DNA from: Alphaproteobacteria bacterium | Lineage (GTDB): Bacteria > Pseudomonadota > Alphaproteobacteria > Micropepsales > Micropepsaceae | Reading direction: 5' to 3' | NCBI GenBank assembly: GCA_028869725.1 | Contig: JAGWRJ010000292.1 | Span: 1 to 9,601 of the forward strand | Length of the DNA: 9,601 nucleotides | The notes under the pieces: generated by a model | What the model saw: the letters and a program-made list of their open reading frames with translations, nothing else | What the model was told of the DNA's origin: nothing | The model's database searches: none | Made by a program: the position numbers and the translations under genes | Part shown: piece after piece, positions 1 through 6,923 of the stretch | How the letters are laid out: each line of letters opens with the position of its first letter | Numbering within the stretch: position 1 is the first letter of the stretch

Positions 1-111
1 CGACTTATATCCTACGATAGTGCCGGACTGGCGCTGCATCGTTGCTGCAGCACATAAATTCGGCGCCGCCGCAAGTCCGGCCAGAACAGCTACAAACAAA
101 AGTCGGCGCAT
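1..111 (-). CDS. Secreted protein, N-terminal fragment (gene runs off the left edge)
   Basis: An ATG at 111-109 opens a frame with no stop through the remaining 37 codons to base 1. The peptide starts MRRLLFVAVLAGLAAAP and continues through an Ala-rich stretch to ATMQRQSGTIVGYKS. That is a typical Sec signal peptide: two arginines, a hydrophobic core at about residues 4-16 and small residues around 21-24 for signal peptidase I cleavage. The single Cys20 is preceded by PNL, which does not fit a lipobox, so a lipoprotein is unlikely. A run of six G on the minus strand lies 7 nt before the ATG and can act as ribosome binding site. The gene starts 56 nt after the stop of the DUF2914 gene and could be co-transcribed with it. 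The mature part is too short to assign a family; only export is supported. Confidence 0.72.
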   Translation of the reverse strand, partial: MRRLLFVAVLAGLAAAPNLCAAATMQRQSGTIVGYKS

Positions 112-138
112 GCGAACGCCCCCCAAAGTTACAAGGAT

Positions 139-167
139 ACTATGCGCGCTTGCTCAGAGCCTGGCAA
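139..167 (-). promoter_or_regulatory. Candidate sigma70-type promoter before the left-edge secreted gene
   Basis: On the minus strand, TTGCCA (167-162, five of six matches to TTGACA) is followed after 17 nt by CATAGT (144-139, four of six matches to TATAAT). A TAGTAT at 142-137 is an alternative -10 at 19 nt spacing. The site begins directly after the TGA of the DUF2914 gene and would start transcription roughly 20-25 nt before the ATG at 111. This is a pattern match only; such matches occur by chance. Confidence 0.27.
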
Positions 168-1274
168 TCAATGCAGGACTATGTTCTCAAGGGGCGGCAT
201 TTGCCGCGTATGCTCTATCCGAAACTGGACCCGGCCAATAAGGCGGTCTCCCTCGGTTTCGATATCGACGCGCCACTGCCCGTCGGCGGGGTCATGCTTC
301 GTGGTATAGCCTCGGTAACCTCCATTGCGCCCGCCACTGACTGTAAACGTTACAGAAGCTTCACGAAGCCAGGCATGCTTCTGTGGGGAATACCATTCCC
401 ATTCGTGGCGAATGCGGGCACTGAGCGCGATCGGCGCAAAGACCGAACTGAACACAGATATTGAAGCGCCTGGCGCAAGGTAGATCGTTTGCGGCCAGCC
501 GAACCGTGTGTACCAGGGCTGTGGCTGGCCTAGGGCGAGATAAACGGGACCGCTTTTGTGGATATTCTGATAGACGCCACTGGCGGCGAGGGCGAGCGGA
601 AGAGGCGGCAATACGCCCGTAAAATAAAAAATATTAAGTGCGGCAAACACCGCAAGCCCTCCCCCCAACATTTGCCAGCGAGCGGGCGCAAACCGTGAGC
701 CGCCGATCCATGCCAACATCCAGCAATAGACAAGAAAGACGGTAATGGCGGCCCCGCCGCTGAGGAGAAAAACCTTCGGTCCAATGGCATGAACATAAAT
801 CGGTACGATCAGAACGGTGAGCGAAATGAGCGCAAAAAATAATAGCGTTGTGGAAAAAACCAGCCGCGACACATAGCGGTGGAAGATCTCATTGCCAATC
901 AGGATGGCAAGCAGCAGTAGCAAAAAAGGCCAGGATGTGGCGAAGACCGCAGTTCTGGAATAGAACACCAGCAGGCCACTCCACAGGCTTCCTAGTGCGA
1001 ACTGAATCGCCATGGGGAAGAGGTTGCGCCATCTTTGCAGGAAGCCCTGGATGGCGGATGCCTCGGCGGCATGCAGCAGGGCAATGCTGGTCGCTGCCAC
1101 GACGAGATAAAAGCTTAACAGGGCCTGTGTCGTCGGCAGATCGATGCTTCCAAGCAACATGTAGTCGCTGGCGAAGCCGGCAAGCATGGACACCACCGAC
1201 AGGTGGGCACGATAGCGGCCAAGGAAGCCGCGTACCTCGGCTAGTTTTGAAGGGGGGGCGCTCGACAGATCCAT
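168..1274 (-). CDS. Polytopic membrane protein with C-terminal DUF2914 domain
   Basis: This is a 368-residue protein starting at ATG 1274, with a modest GGGA 5 nt upstream. Residues 1-23 are polar. The next 200 residues hold about six or seven hydrophobic segments (near 24-43, 51-71, 87-107, 115-127, 137-160, 168-190 and 202-221), so the N-terminal two-thirds is an integral membrane domain. The C-terminal third is soluble. Residues about 290-355 carry the DUF2914 pattern: a W-x-W segment, GGRNGGYRGYT-x-K, then GQWRVDIET and IGRVQFRIE. DUF2914 is a short domain of unknown function found in proteobacterial membrane and secreted proteins, and here it probably faces the periplasm. No catalytic motif is visible. 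The gene lies 89 nt after the oxidoreductase gene and 56 nt before another exported protein. The family call is from recognised motifs; the function is unknown. Confidence 0.85.
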   Translation of the reverse strand: MDLSSAPPSKLAEVRGFLGRYRAHLSVVSMLAGFASDYMLLGSIDLPTTQALLSFYLVVAATSIALLHAAEASAIQGFLQRWRNLFPMAIQFALGSLWSGLLVFYSRTAVFATSWPFLLLLLAILIGNEIFHRYVSRLVFSTTLLFFALISLTVLIVPIYVHAIGPKVFLLSGGAAITVFLVYCWMLAWIGGSRFAPARWQMLGGGLAVFAALNIFYFTGVLPPLPLALAASGVYQNIHKSGPVYLALGQPQPWYTRFGWPQTIYLAPGASISVFSSVFAPIALSARIRHEWEWYSPQKHAWLREASVTFTVSGGRNGGYRGYTTKHDPADGQWRVDIETEGDRLIGRVQFRIEHTRQMPPLENIVLH

Positions 1275-1363
1275 GGCTTTCCCGGCTTGACTGTCGCCGG
1301 ACTAAGAGAAGCTGTGCCACCATGCCCAGAAATTAGGCGCAAGAAGGGCAGCGAGAGAAGATT

Positions 1364-2353
1364 TTAGCTCGAGGCGCGCTGCCATAGGAGTTCTGCCACA
1401 GCCAGGTCTTCCAGAGCGGCGCCAACCGACTTGAAAAGAGTTATCTCGGCATTGTCCTTCCGACCGGGGTGTCGGCCGCCGCAGAGCGCGAAAAGATCGA
1501 TAATGTTATCCTTATCGATAAGTCCCTTGCGCAATGGCTGGAGGATGTCGCCGGACTCCGAAATCACCGCCTCACGTGTGTCCGCGAAAAGGCTGGCCCG
1601 CGCGACCGCCTCGTCGTCCGCTTCGCGCATGGCAGGAGTGAAGCCGCCAATAAGGTCCAGATGGGTACCGGGGCGCAGCCACCGGCCGAATATCAGCGGT
1701 GCCTCGGCAAGTGTGGCGCAGCTGATGATATCGGCTTCTTTGACGACTGATGACAGGTCCAAGGCCGGCTGGACTACTAGCCCAGTCTCGGGCCCCAGCT
1801 CTGCGGCAAGGCGGACAGCATTGGCTTCCTGGCGACTCCAGACCGTTATCCGCCGCAGCTGCGGCCGCATCTTGGCATAACACTGGGCGCTATACCGGGC
1901 GATCCGGCCACTTCCGACAATCAGGAGATGCTCGCTAGTGCTCCGCGCCAGGTACTCGGCGGCAAGCACCGAGGTGGCGGCGGTCCTCTGGGCGGTTAGT
2001 TCGTCGCCGTCGATCAGCGCCTGAGGTCTGCCTGTTGTCGCGTCGAACAGCAAATAGGTGGCATTGACGGCAGGTTGTCCCCGCGTCGAGTTGCCTGGAA
2101 ATACAGTTGCAATCTTTACTCCTGCGTGCGCTCCCTCTTGCCAGGCCGGCATCAACAGCAAGGTGCCATCGACCTCGCCGGGTACACTGATCCGGTGATG
2201 GTGGCGTAACGGCATCACGCATCCCTGCGCGAAGGCGCCCCGCAAGGCATCCACCATACGATGTGGGTCGGCGAGAGTACGGATCAGTGCCGCGTCAAGC
2301 ATCGGCACACCAGTCTGGGCAAGAGGCCGCATGCGGCCAGTCTTATGGGTCAT
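1364..2353 (-). CDS. Ornithine cyclodeaminase / mu-crystallin family NAD(P)-dependent oxidoreductase
   Basis: The 329-residue product has the usual length for this family of cytosolic, NAD(P)-binding enzymes. The family includes ornithine cyclodeaminase, alanine dehydrogenase and ketimine (delta1-pyrroline-2-carboxylate) reductases. The N-terminal substrate region shows AGVKIATVFPGN (residues 77-88, with Lys80 in the conserved position), LLFDATTGRPQALIDG (101-116) and the family signature LTAQRTAATSVLAA (119-132). The Rossmann segment LLIVGSGRIA (143-152) carries GxGxxA. Near the C-terminus, GTHLDLIGGFTPAMREADDE (229-248) has Phe where ornithine cyclodeaminase has its Asp in the AVGGD segment, so a reductase on cyclic imines is more likely than cyclodeamination of ornithine. 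Substrate and cofactor cannot be fixed from sequence. ATG 2353 is the longest start; ATGs at 2332 and 2302 are in frame, and family alignments often begin near the MLDAALIR at 2302. It follows the aromatic secreted protein by 54 nt. It is the only cytosolic metabolic gene in the cluster. Confidence 0.9.
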   Translation of the reverse strand: MTHKTGRMRPLAQTGVPMLDAALIRTLADPHRMVDALRGAFAQGCVMPLRHHHRISVPGEVDGTLLLMPAWQEGAHAGVKIATVFPGNSTRGQPAVNATYLLFDATTGRPQALIDGDELTAQRTAATSVLAAEYLARSTSEHLLIVGSGRIARYSAQCYAKMRPQLRRITVWSRQEANAVRLAAELGPETGLVVQPALDLSSVVKEADIISCATLAEAPLIFGRWLRPGTHLDLIGGFTPAMREADDEAVARASLFADTREAVISESGDILQPLRKGLIDKDNIIDLFALCGGRHPGRKDNAEITLFKSVGAALEDLAVAELLWQRASS

Positions 2354-2407
2354 AGCGGCCTTTTTACCTGCAGCTCGCTTGACTGCAAATCGTGCAGACC
2401 GCCGCCA

Positions 2408-3010
2408 TCACTGCGGCCCGGGGGGAACGGGTTCCCAGGGAAGATTGCAGCGAGGAACATAGGGGTAATAGCCGGGAGGATCCTCGCAGTAGTACCAGTA
2501 ATATGAAGGCGGCCCATAAGTGCCATAATAATCGTAGTAGGACGAGGGGCCAACGTAGAGCGGATAAGGATAAATCGGCTGCGGATAGAAAAACCAGTTC
2601 CCCGACACTACCCACCACCAGCCGAGATGGCCATCATGCCAGGTGTGACGCCATCCACCACGCTCCCAGAGCCTGCGGTCAGGGACAGAGAAATGTTCAA
2701 ACGTGCGCCCGCGGAATCTGCCGTTCGGATGCGCGTTAAAATGATACTGGCTGCGGAAGGGCGCGCCCTCCCGGGCACGGCCGGGAAGGTGGCCATGAAA
2801 GTCGGGCGGGGCGCCGCGAAAACCGCGCGGAGGCTGTGCACGAACAGCCGAAGGAGCGGACGCCGGTCCGCGACCACCGCGCGGTGGATGTGCGTGCTCA
2901 GCAGCAGGCCCAGGTTCTGGGCCACGTTCTCGTGGCGCAGCCTCGACATGCGTCAGGGCAATGAGGCAGAGGACTGTGGCAAGCGCTGTAACGGTTGAGT
3001 ATCGACGCAC
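2408..3010 (-). CDS. Secreted Pro/Arg/Gly- and Trp/Tyr-rich protein of unknown function
   Basis: I start this gene at the GTG at 3010 because GGGAGA lies 7 nt upstream and the resulting N-terminus is a clean Sec signal peptide (RRYSTVTALATVLCLIALT, then HVEA before the likely cleavage at residue 24). An upstream ATG at 3052 adds 14 residues that spoil the signal. The 200-residue product has three zones. Residues about 25-85 are disordered and basic, with two PPRGxRG copies (42-47 and 60-65). Residues 86-140 are His/Trp-rich (GGWRHTWHDGHLGWWWVVSG at 118-137). The C-terminus is Tyr/Pro-rich, ending in WYYCEDPPGYYPYVPRCNLPW with two cysteines (175 and 188). I recall similar WYYC..P.GYYPYV..C endings in uncharacterised proteobacterial secreted proteins. 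The cysteines may pair in the periplasm (inference). It sits between ftsH and the oxidoreductase gene. No enzymatic motif is seen. Confidence 0.82.
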   Translation of the reverse strand: MRRYSTVTALATVLCLIALTHVEAAPRERGPEPGPAAEHAHPPRGGRGPASAPSAVRAQPPRGFRGAPPDFHGHLPGRAREGAPFRSQYHFNAHPNGRFRGRTFEHFSVPDRRLWERGGWRHTWHDGHLGWWWVVSGNWFFYPQPIYPYPLYVGPSSYYDYYGTYGPPSYYWYYCEDPPGYYPYVPRCNLPWEPVPPGPQ

Positions 3011-3017
3011 AGTACAA

Positions 3018-3023
3018 TCTCCC
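3018..3023 (-). promoter_or_regulatory. Ribosome binding site that decides the GTG start
   Basis: GGGAGA on the minus strand sits 7 nt before the GTG at 3010. It supports that start over the in-frame ATG at 3052, which lacks a comparable site and would bury the signal peptide. Confidence 0.7.
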
Positions 3024-3169
3024 TTGCAGCATGAGACCGGTAGAAGCGGCATTATGCGGACCTATTCGCACGCATAGCATACCAAAATACTCCATGCTGG
3101 TTTAGACCTCAGGGCACAGCCTACGCAAAATCACCAGGTAGATGCCTTCCGGAAAAGCGTATTGGCCCC

Positions 3170-5017
3170 CTATTGTGCAGCAGTGAGCAGATCTGACTTG
3201 TCCGGTACCATGGGAAGGTTGGGTTGAACTATCTCTGTGATCTGAGCTCCTGTTAGCGTTTCATGTTCGAGGAGCGCGCCAACAAGACGATCGAGCTCGG
3301 CGCGATGACCGGAAAGTATCTCACGTGCACTTTGGGCCGCATCATTGGTCAATCTGGAGATTTCCTCATCGATCCGTGCAGCTGTTTCATTGCTCATCGT
3401 TTTGCGTCCTGAGAGAAAACTCTCATAGCCGGAGCCGTGTTCATCGTCCTCATAGCTCACCAGGCCGACCTTGGAGCTGAATCCAAACTCACAGACCATG
3501 CGGCGGGCAAGCTCTGTAGCTTGCTTTATATCGTCACTTGCGCCCGTTGTCGTGTCATTGCTACCAAAGTAAAATTCTTCGGCAACTCGTCCTGCGAACA
3601 AAATTGCAAGGCGGGTGGTCAGTTCTCGACGCGAATACCCAAAGCGATCTCGTTCTGGAAGTGAGAGTGTCGCGCCGAGTGCGCGGCCGTGGGGTATAAT
3701 CGTTACCTTGTGCAAAGGGTCATGATCGGGCGAGTAGAGAGTAACAAGCGCATGTCCGGATTCGTGAACCGCAGTAATTTTTCTTTCCTTCGCGCTCATC
3801 ACGAGGGAGCGGCGCTCGCTCCCCATCATGATCTTGTCCTTCGCATCGTCGAAATCTCCAGCGCTTACCTGTGCCTCATTACGATGAGCGGCAAGTAAAG
3901 CCGCTTCGTTTACGAGATTTGCCAGATCTGCCCCTGAAAGTCCGGGTGTACCTCTCGCCAAAGCACGAATGTCAACATCCGGCGCCAGTGGAACTTTACG
4001 CACATGAACGAGCAGGATCTGCTCGCGCCCTGTGATATCCGGATTGGACAGCTGTATTCTTCGGTCGAATCGTCCAGGGCGCAATAATGCAGGATCAAGA
4101 ACATCCGGTCTGTTCGTTGCGGCCAGTAGGATGACACCTTCCCGCGTGTCGAATCCGTCCATTTCCACCAGCAGCTGGTTCAGCGTCTGCTCGCGCTCGT
4201 CATTTGTTCCAGAATACCCCAGACCGCGTTTACGCCCCACGGCGTCGATCTCGTCGACAAACACAATACATGGCGCACTCTTCTTGGCCTGTTCGAATAG
4301 ATCACGTACGCGGCTTGCGCCCACGCCAACAAACATCTCTACGAACTCAGAGCCGGAGATTGAAAAAAATGGTACCTGTGCCTCGCCAGCTATCGCGCGT
4401 GCCAGCAGGGTTTTCCCGGTTCCGGGTGGCCCTACAAGCAAACAGCCCTTCGGGATGCGCCCACCAAGGCGCTCGAACTTCTGAGGGCTCTTGAGAAATT
4501 CCACAATCTCCTGAAGCTCGCTGCGCGCTTCGTCGATTCCGGCGACATCCGCAAAGGTCACCGGGTGGGTTTGCGTTGGGGTAATCAGCTTGGCACGGCT
4601 TTTGCCGAACCCGAACCGCCCTCCGGTCTGGCCGCGGCTGGAAAACAGAACGAATATCCAGATCGCGGCGATTAGTAAGAATGGAACCCAGGTCAGGAGG
4701 GTAAGGAAAACCGAGCCGGGTTCGGGCGGACTTACCACTACGTGGACACGGTGGCGCAGGAGTTGGGTGGGTAAGCTCGGATCGTCCGGAGTCAGGGTTG
4801 AATAGCGCGCACTGTTGGTGAGCGTACCCTCGATCTTGTGACCATCGATGGTGGCTGTTTTGATCTGGCCTGCATCCAGCTTGGACATGAAGTCGGAATA
4901 GGCGAGCGCAGCAACGGGGCGGGGCGTTGGATTTTGTCCTCCAGCCCAGACGAGCAGCGCAATGACCCCGATCCAGACAAGGATGCCAATGATTGTCAGA
5001 GATCTGTTCCAAGTCAT
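3170..5017 (-). CDS. ftsH: ATP-dependent zinc metalloprotease FtsH
   Basis: FtsH is a hexameric inner-membrane AAA+ protease that pulls out and degrades misfolded membrane proteins and selected cytosolic regulators. This 615-residue copy is complete. It has a first membrane segment at about 7-25, a periplasmic domain, and a second segment at about 103-125. The AAA module has Walker A GPPGTGKT (196-203), the pore motif MFVGVG (228-233), Walker B IVFVDEID (251-258) and the second region of homology with AATNRPD (299-305) and arginines 313 and 316. The protease domain has HESGH (418-422) with Glu419 as catalytic base and His418/His422 as zinc ligands; the third ligand should be Asp496 in GASDDIK. 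A C-terminal helix region follows. The length is slightly under the E. coli protein (about 645). The start ATG at 5017 has GGAGG 8 nt upstream. The neighbours are not the usual rlmE/folP/glmM genes, which suggests an extra copy. All key residues are present, so activity is expected. Confidence 0.97.
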   Translation of the reverse strand: MTWNRSLTIIGILVWIGVIALLVWAGGQNPTPRPVAALAYSDFMSKLDAGQIKTATIDGHKIEGTLTNSARYSTLTPDDPSLPTQLLRHRVHVVVSPPEPGSVFLTLLTWVPFLLIAAIWIFVLFSSRGQTGGRFGFGKSRAKLITPTQTHPVTFADVAGIDEARSELQEIVEFLKSPQKFERLGGRIPKGCLLVGPPGTGKTLLARAIAGEAQVPFFSISGSEFVEMFVGVGASRVRDLFEQAKKSAPCIVFVDEIDAVGRKRGLGYSGTNDEREQTLNQLLVEMDGFDTREGVILLAATNRPDVLDPALLRPGRFDRRIQLSNPDITGREQILLVHVRKVPLAPDVDIRALARGTPGLSGADLANLVNEAALLAAHRNEAQVSAGDFDDAKDKIMMGSERRSLVMSAKERKITAVHESGHALVTLYSPDHDPLHKVTIIPHGRALGATLSLPERDRFGYSRRELTTRLAILFAGRVAEEFYFGSNDTTTGASDDIKQATELARRMVCEFGFSSKVGLVSYEDDEHGSGYESFLSGRKTMSNETAARIDEEISRLTNDAAQSAREILSGHRAELDRLVGALLEHETLTGAQITEIVQPNLPMVPDKSDLLTAAQ

Positions 5018-5025
5018 GGGCCGGT

Positions 5026-5030
5026 CCTCC
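5026..5030 (-). promoter_or_regulatory. Strong ribosome binding site of ftsH
   Basis: A perfect GGAGG core on the minus strand, 8 nt before the ATG at 5017, is the strongest Shine-Dalgarno match in the window and fixes the ftsH start. The rest of the 178-nt gap up to the transpeptidase stop (5031-5195) shows no promoter I would trust. I looked for a heat-shock (sigma32) pattern of the kind that drives many ftsH genes and saw no good match. Confidence 0.8.
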
Positions 5031-5195
5031 GTGACAGCCCAGAATACCGGTCCGGATCCTACAGATTGTGATTTCCCTCAACGAGCGATCTTCTCTGGGG
5101 CCGCCCTCAGACGACTTTACCGATGAGCAGACGCCATGCAGCGTGAGGTGACCATGGACAGAGGGTGTCGCGCTCCGAATTACCAACCGAGTTGA

Positions 5196-6734
5196 TCAGC
5201 CGTCGACCCTGCAACCGCCAGCAGACAAGGGATTTGGCGGGACGGCTGGTGATGTAGAGCCAAAAAGTGCAGTGATCAGTTCATCATCGCGGTGATAGAT
5301 GTCTGGAACGAAACCGATCGTGCCGTCAGGGCGCATGATTGCAGTCCGATAGACGATATAAACCGGTACCGCCTGCTTGAGATCGATCCGGCGGGTAGTG
5401 CCCTCAGAGATGGCCGCTTCGATACGCGGCAGTCCTGCCTCTACGCTACCGGTCCAAAGCCATGACGCCAGTGGGAGGATTGCCTGCACCCGAATACACC
5501 CGTGACTGAGATGACGTTGATCTCGTGCAAATAATGTCTTTGCGGGAGTATCGTGCATATAGATGGCAAATGGATCGAGGATATCTATCTTAACGCGCCC
5601 GAGTGCATTGTCGGCACCCGGCATCTGGGTCACCCTTCCATTGCTCATAACCATGTGATTTCGGACGAGGTAATTCGGTTGGCGACGCAAATGTGGAAGG
5701 ATTTCCTTCTGAATGATTGAGCGTGGTACTTCCCAGGGGGGATTAATGGTTATAGCGAGAGCGCGCGTGTCGAATTCCGGAGTCGGCGTCGAGGCTTTGC
5801 CGACAATTACACGTGAATCAATGACAACGACATTATGGTCTACGGCACGCAAGGTCGCATTCGCAGTATTGACTTCGATGTAGCGCTCGGGAAAGCGGTG
5901 AGGAAGCCAGCGCCAGCGTTCCATATTTGCGGCAATCTGCGCTGCCCGCTGAGATGGCTCGATGTTGAGCGCGGCGATTGTCTTTGGCCCGACGACGCCA
6001 TCCGGAGAAAGGCCCGCCTGCGCCTGAAATCTTTTAACTGCCTCCTTGAGAAGTGGTGCATCCGCCTGTCGCAGCGAGGGGTCCTCGCAGGCGAGGCGGG
6101 CGCGAACGAGTTGAGCGAGGGGGCTTTGATCTGAAAGCCGGATCCTCGCCACGCTGGGCAATTGAGGCCATCTGCCCTGCGCAGCGAGCCGCAGATACTG
6201 TGCGTAGGCGCGCTTTAGTGCCCTGTATGCTGCGTGATCCGGGGCCAAGCTTGCAAAAAACTTACGCAGATCATCCGGGGAATCCATGGCCCGGGCGAGC
6301 TTCGCGGCGATGTCGGAGTCTGGCTTTGGCAGATCTGCGGCTTCGGCCGGGCGCGTCGCACCGTCAGTGAGTTCCTCGGCATAGCGCAGCACACGTACAG
6401 TCAGTAGCAGGTCGATCTCCAGGGGTGAGTTGGAACCGGGGAGGGGGAGATATTTGGGGGCGGGCAAACCGTCCTGCTGGACGGTATCAAGAGCTGTGCG
6501 CGCGAGACGGGCAAGTTCCGGGTCCTGCCACGCCAATTTCCAGGCCCTTTGACTGTAAAATCTTGTAAGCGCGATCCGCATGCGCGGAGAGTTTTCGTGG
6601 GCGATCTCGAGTTTTATCCGGGCTTCGAGCGCAATCGGACTGTCAGTGGCATATACCGAAGATGCACATGGTCCAATGAGGATGCCGACGACAACCAGGA
6701 GGGCGCAGATCCAGCGAGACGCATATGCCGTCAT
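5196..6734 (-). CDS. YcbB-type L,D-transpeptidase with peptidoglycan-binding domain
   Basis: L,D-transpeptidases of this family (E. coli LdtD/YcbB) make 3-3 cross-links between meso-diaminopimelate residues of peptidoglycan in the periplasm. The 512-residue product starts at ATG 6734 with a signal peptide (hydrophobic core about 9-21, likely cut after SSVYA at residue 29). An all-helical N-terminal region follows. A peptidoglycan-binding domain lies at about 229-257 (VKRFQAQAGLSPDGVVGPKT at 233-252). The YkuD catalytic domain has NPPWEVPRSI (331-340), the YMHDTP motif with His394 and the active-site motif SHGCIRV with Cys413 (410-416). It is shorter than LdtD (615) but complete. The frame is open further upstream to a TTG at 6812, but that extension lacks signal features. 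A GGAAG lies 12 nt before the ATG, somewhat far. The gene follows a terminator, so it likely has its own promoter. It precedes ftsH by 178 nt. Confidence 0.93.
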   Translation of the reverse strand: MTAYASRWICALLVVVGILIGPCASSVYATDSPIALEARIKLEIAHENSPRMRIALTRFYSQRAWKLAWQDPELARLARTALDTVQQDGLPAPKYLPLPGSNSPLEIDLLLTVRVLRYAEELTDGATRPAEAADLPKPDSDIAAKLARAMDSPDDLRKFFASLAPDHAAYRALKRAYAQYLRLAAQGRWPQLPSVARIRLSDQSPLAQLVRARLACEDPSLRQADAPLLKEAVKRFQAQAGLSPDGVVGPKTIAALNIEPSQRAAQIAANMERWRWLPHRFPERYIEVNTANATLRAVDHNVVVIDSRVIVGKASTPTPEFDTRALAITINPPWEVPRSIIQKEILPHLRRQPNYLVRNHMVMSNGRVTQMPGADNALGRVKIDILDPFAIYMHDTPAKTLFARDQRHLSHGCIRVQAILPLASWLWTGSVEAGLPRIEAAISEGTTRRIDLKQAVPVYIVYRTAIMRPDGTIGFVPDIYHRDDELITALFGSTSPAVPPNPLSAGGCRVDG

Positions 6735-6781
6735 TTGCGTAACTGACTTCCGTAAGGGTTCTTCATACACCTCGTAAGCGT

Positions 6782-6812
6782 GCCATACCTGGTGGGGGCT
6801 GATCCAGGTCAA
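6782..6812 (-). promoter_or_regulatory. Possible promoter of the L,D-transpeptidase gene
   Basis: The region between the upstream terminator and the ATG at 6734 must hold the promoter if the BNR transcript ends at the terminator. The best match I see is TTGACC (6812-6807, five of six) with TATGGC (6787-6782, four of six) at a rather long spacing of 19 nt. The TTG of this -35-like hexamer is also the first base triplet of the longest possible reading frame of the gene, an argument against using that TTG as start. The evidence is weak. Confidence 0.27.
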
Positions 6813-6862
6813 TGGTTGGCTTATTGCCAGGTGCCATCGGCACGGGAGCTCCGTGTCGCAGC

Positions 6863-6902
6863 AAAAAAAAAGACGTGCGAGCTTTCATCAGCTCGCACGT
6901 CT
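6863..6902 (-). terminator. Rho-independent terminator of the BNR-repeat gene
   Basis: On the minus strand, AGACGTGCGAGCT (6902-6890), a six-base loop GATGAA (6889-6884) and the exact reverse complement AGCTCGCACGTCT (6883-6871) form a perfect 13-bp stem. Nine T in a row follow (6871-6863, the first T being the last stem base). It starts 21 nt after the TAG at 6924-6926. This is a complete intrinsic terminator for transcription coming from the right. The other strand lacks a T-run, so it is directional. Confidence 0.95.
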
Positions 6903-6923
6903 GTTAGGTGCTTGGGACTGACG

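Noticed and set aside
848..1336. Plus-strand open frame of 162 codons opposite the DUF2914 gene
   Set aside because: The product has no recognisable domain and a Trp/Arg-rich composition typical of antisense shadows, and it covers a gene with clear membrane segments and a DUF2914 domain.
2354..2407. CTGCA/TGCAG inverted pair after the aromatic protein gene as terminator
   Set aside because: The stem is only five base pairs and no T-run follows, so it is not an intrinsic terminator.
3011..3169. Small gene or promoter between ftsH and the aromatic secreted protein
   Set aside because: The short frame there (from 3095) runs into the secreted gene in another frame and has no ribosome binding site of note. 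No -35/-10 pair is convincing. The TTCCGGAA palindrome near 3147-3154 lacks a T-run, so it is not a terminator.
4032..4484. Plus-strand open frame of 150 codons opposite the AAA module of ftsH
   Set aside because: It is Ser/Arg/Pro-rich with no motif; the other strand encodes the conserved Walker and second-region-of-homology motifs.
3170..5017. ftsH as part of a transmissible stress-tolerance island
   Set aside because: Such islands carry clpG, small heat-shock proteins, yfdX, hdeD, thioredoxin and similar genes next to ftsH. None of these is present here and there is no mobile element or repeat at the borders.
4347..5186. Long minus-strand open frame of 279 codons overlapping the start of ftsH
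   Set aside because: It lies in another frame over a certain ftsH coding region. Its translation is Arg/Pro/Gly/Ser-rich without motifs, as expected for a shadow of a GC-rich gene.
6735..6812. Extended TTG start of the L,D-transpeptidase
   Set aside because: The 26 extra residues precede a perfectly placed signal peptide and contain no signal features themselves. The TTG overlaps a -35-like hexamer. ATG 6734 is preferred.
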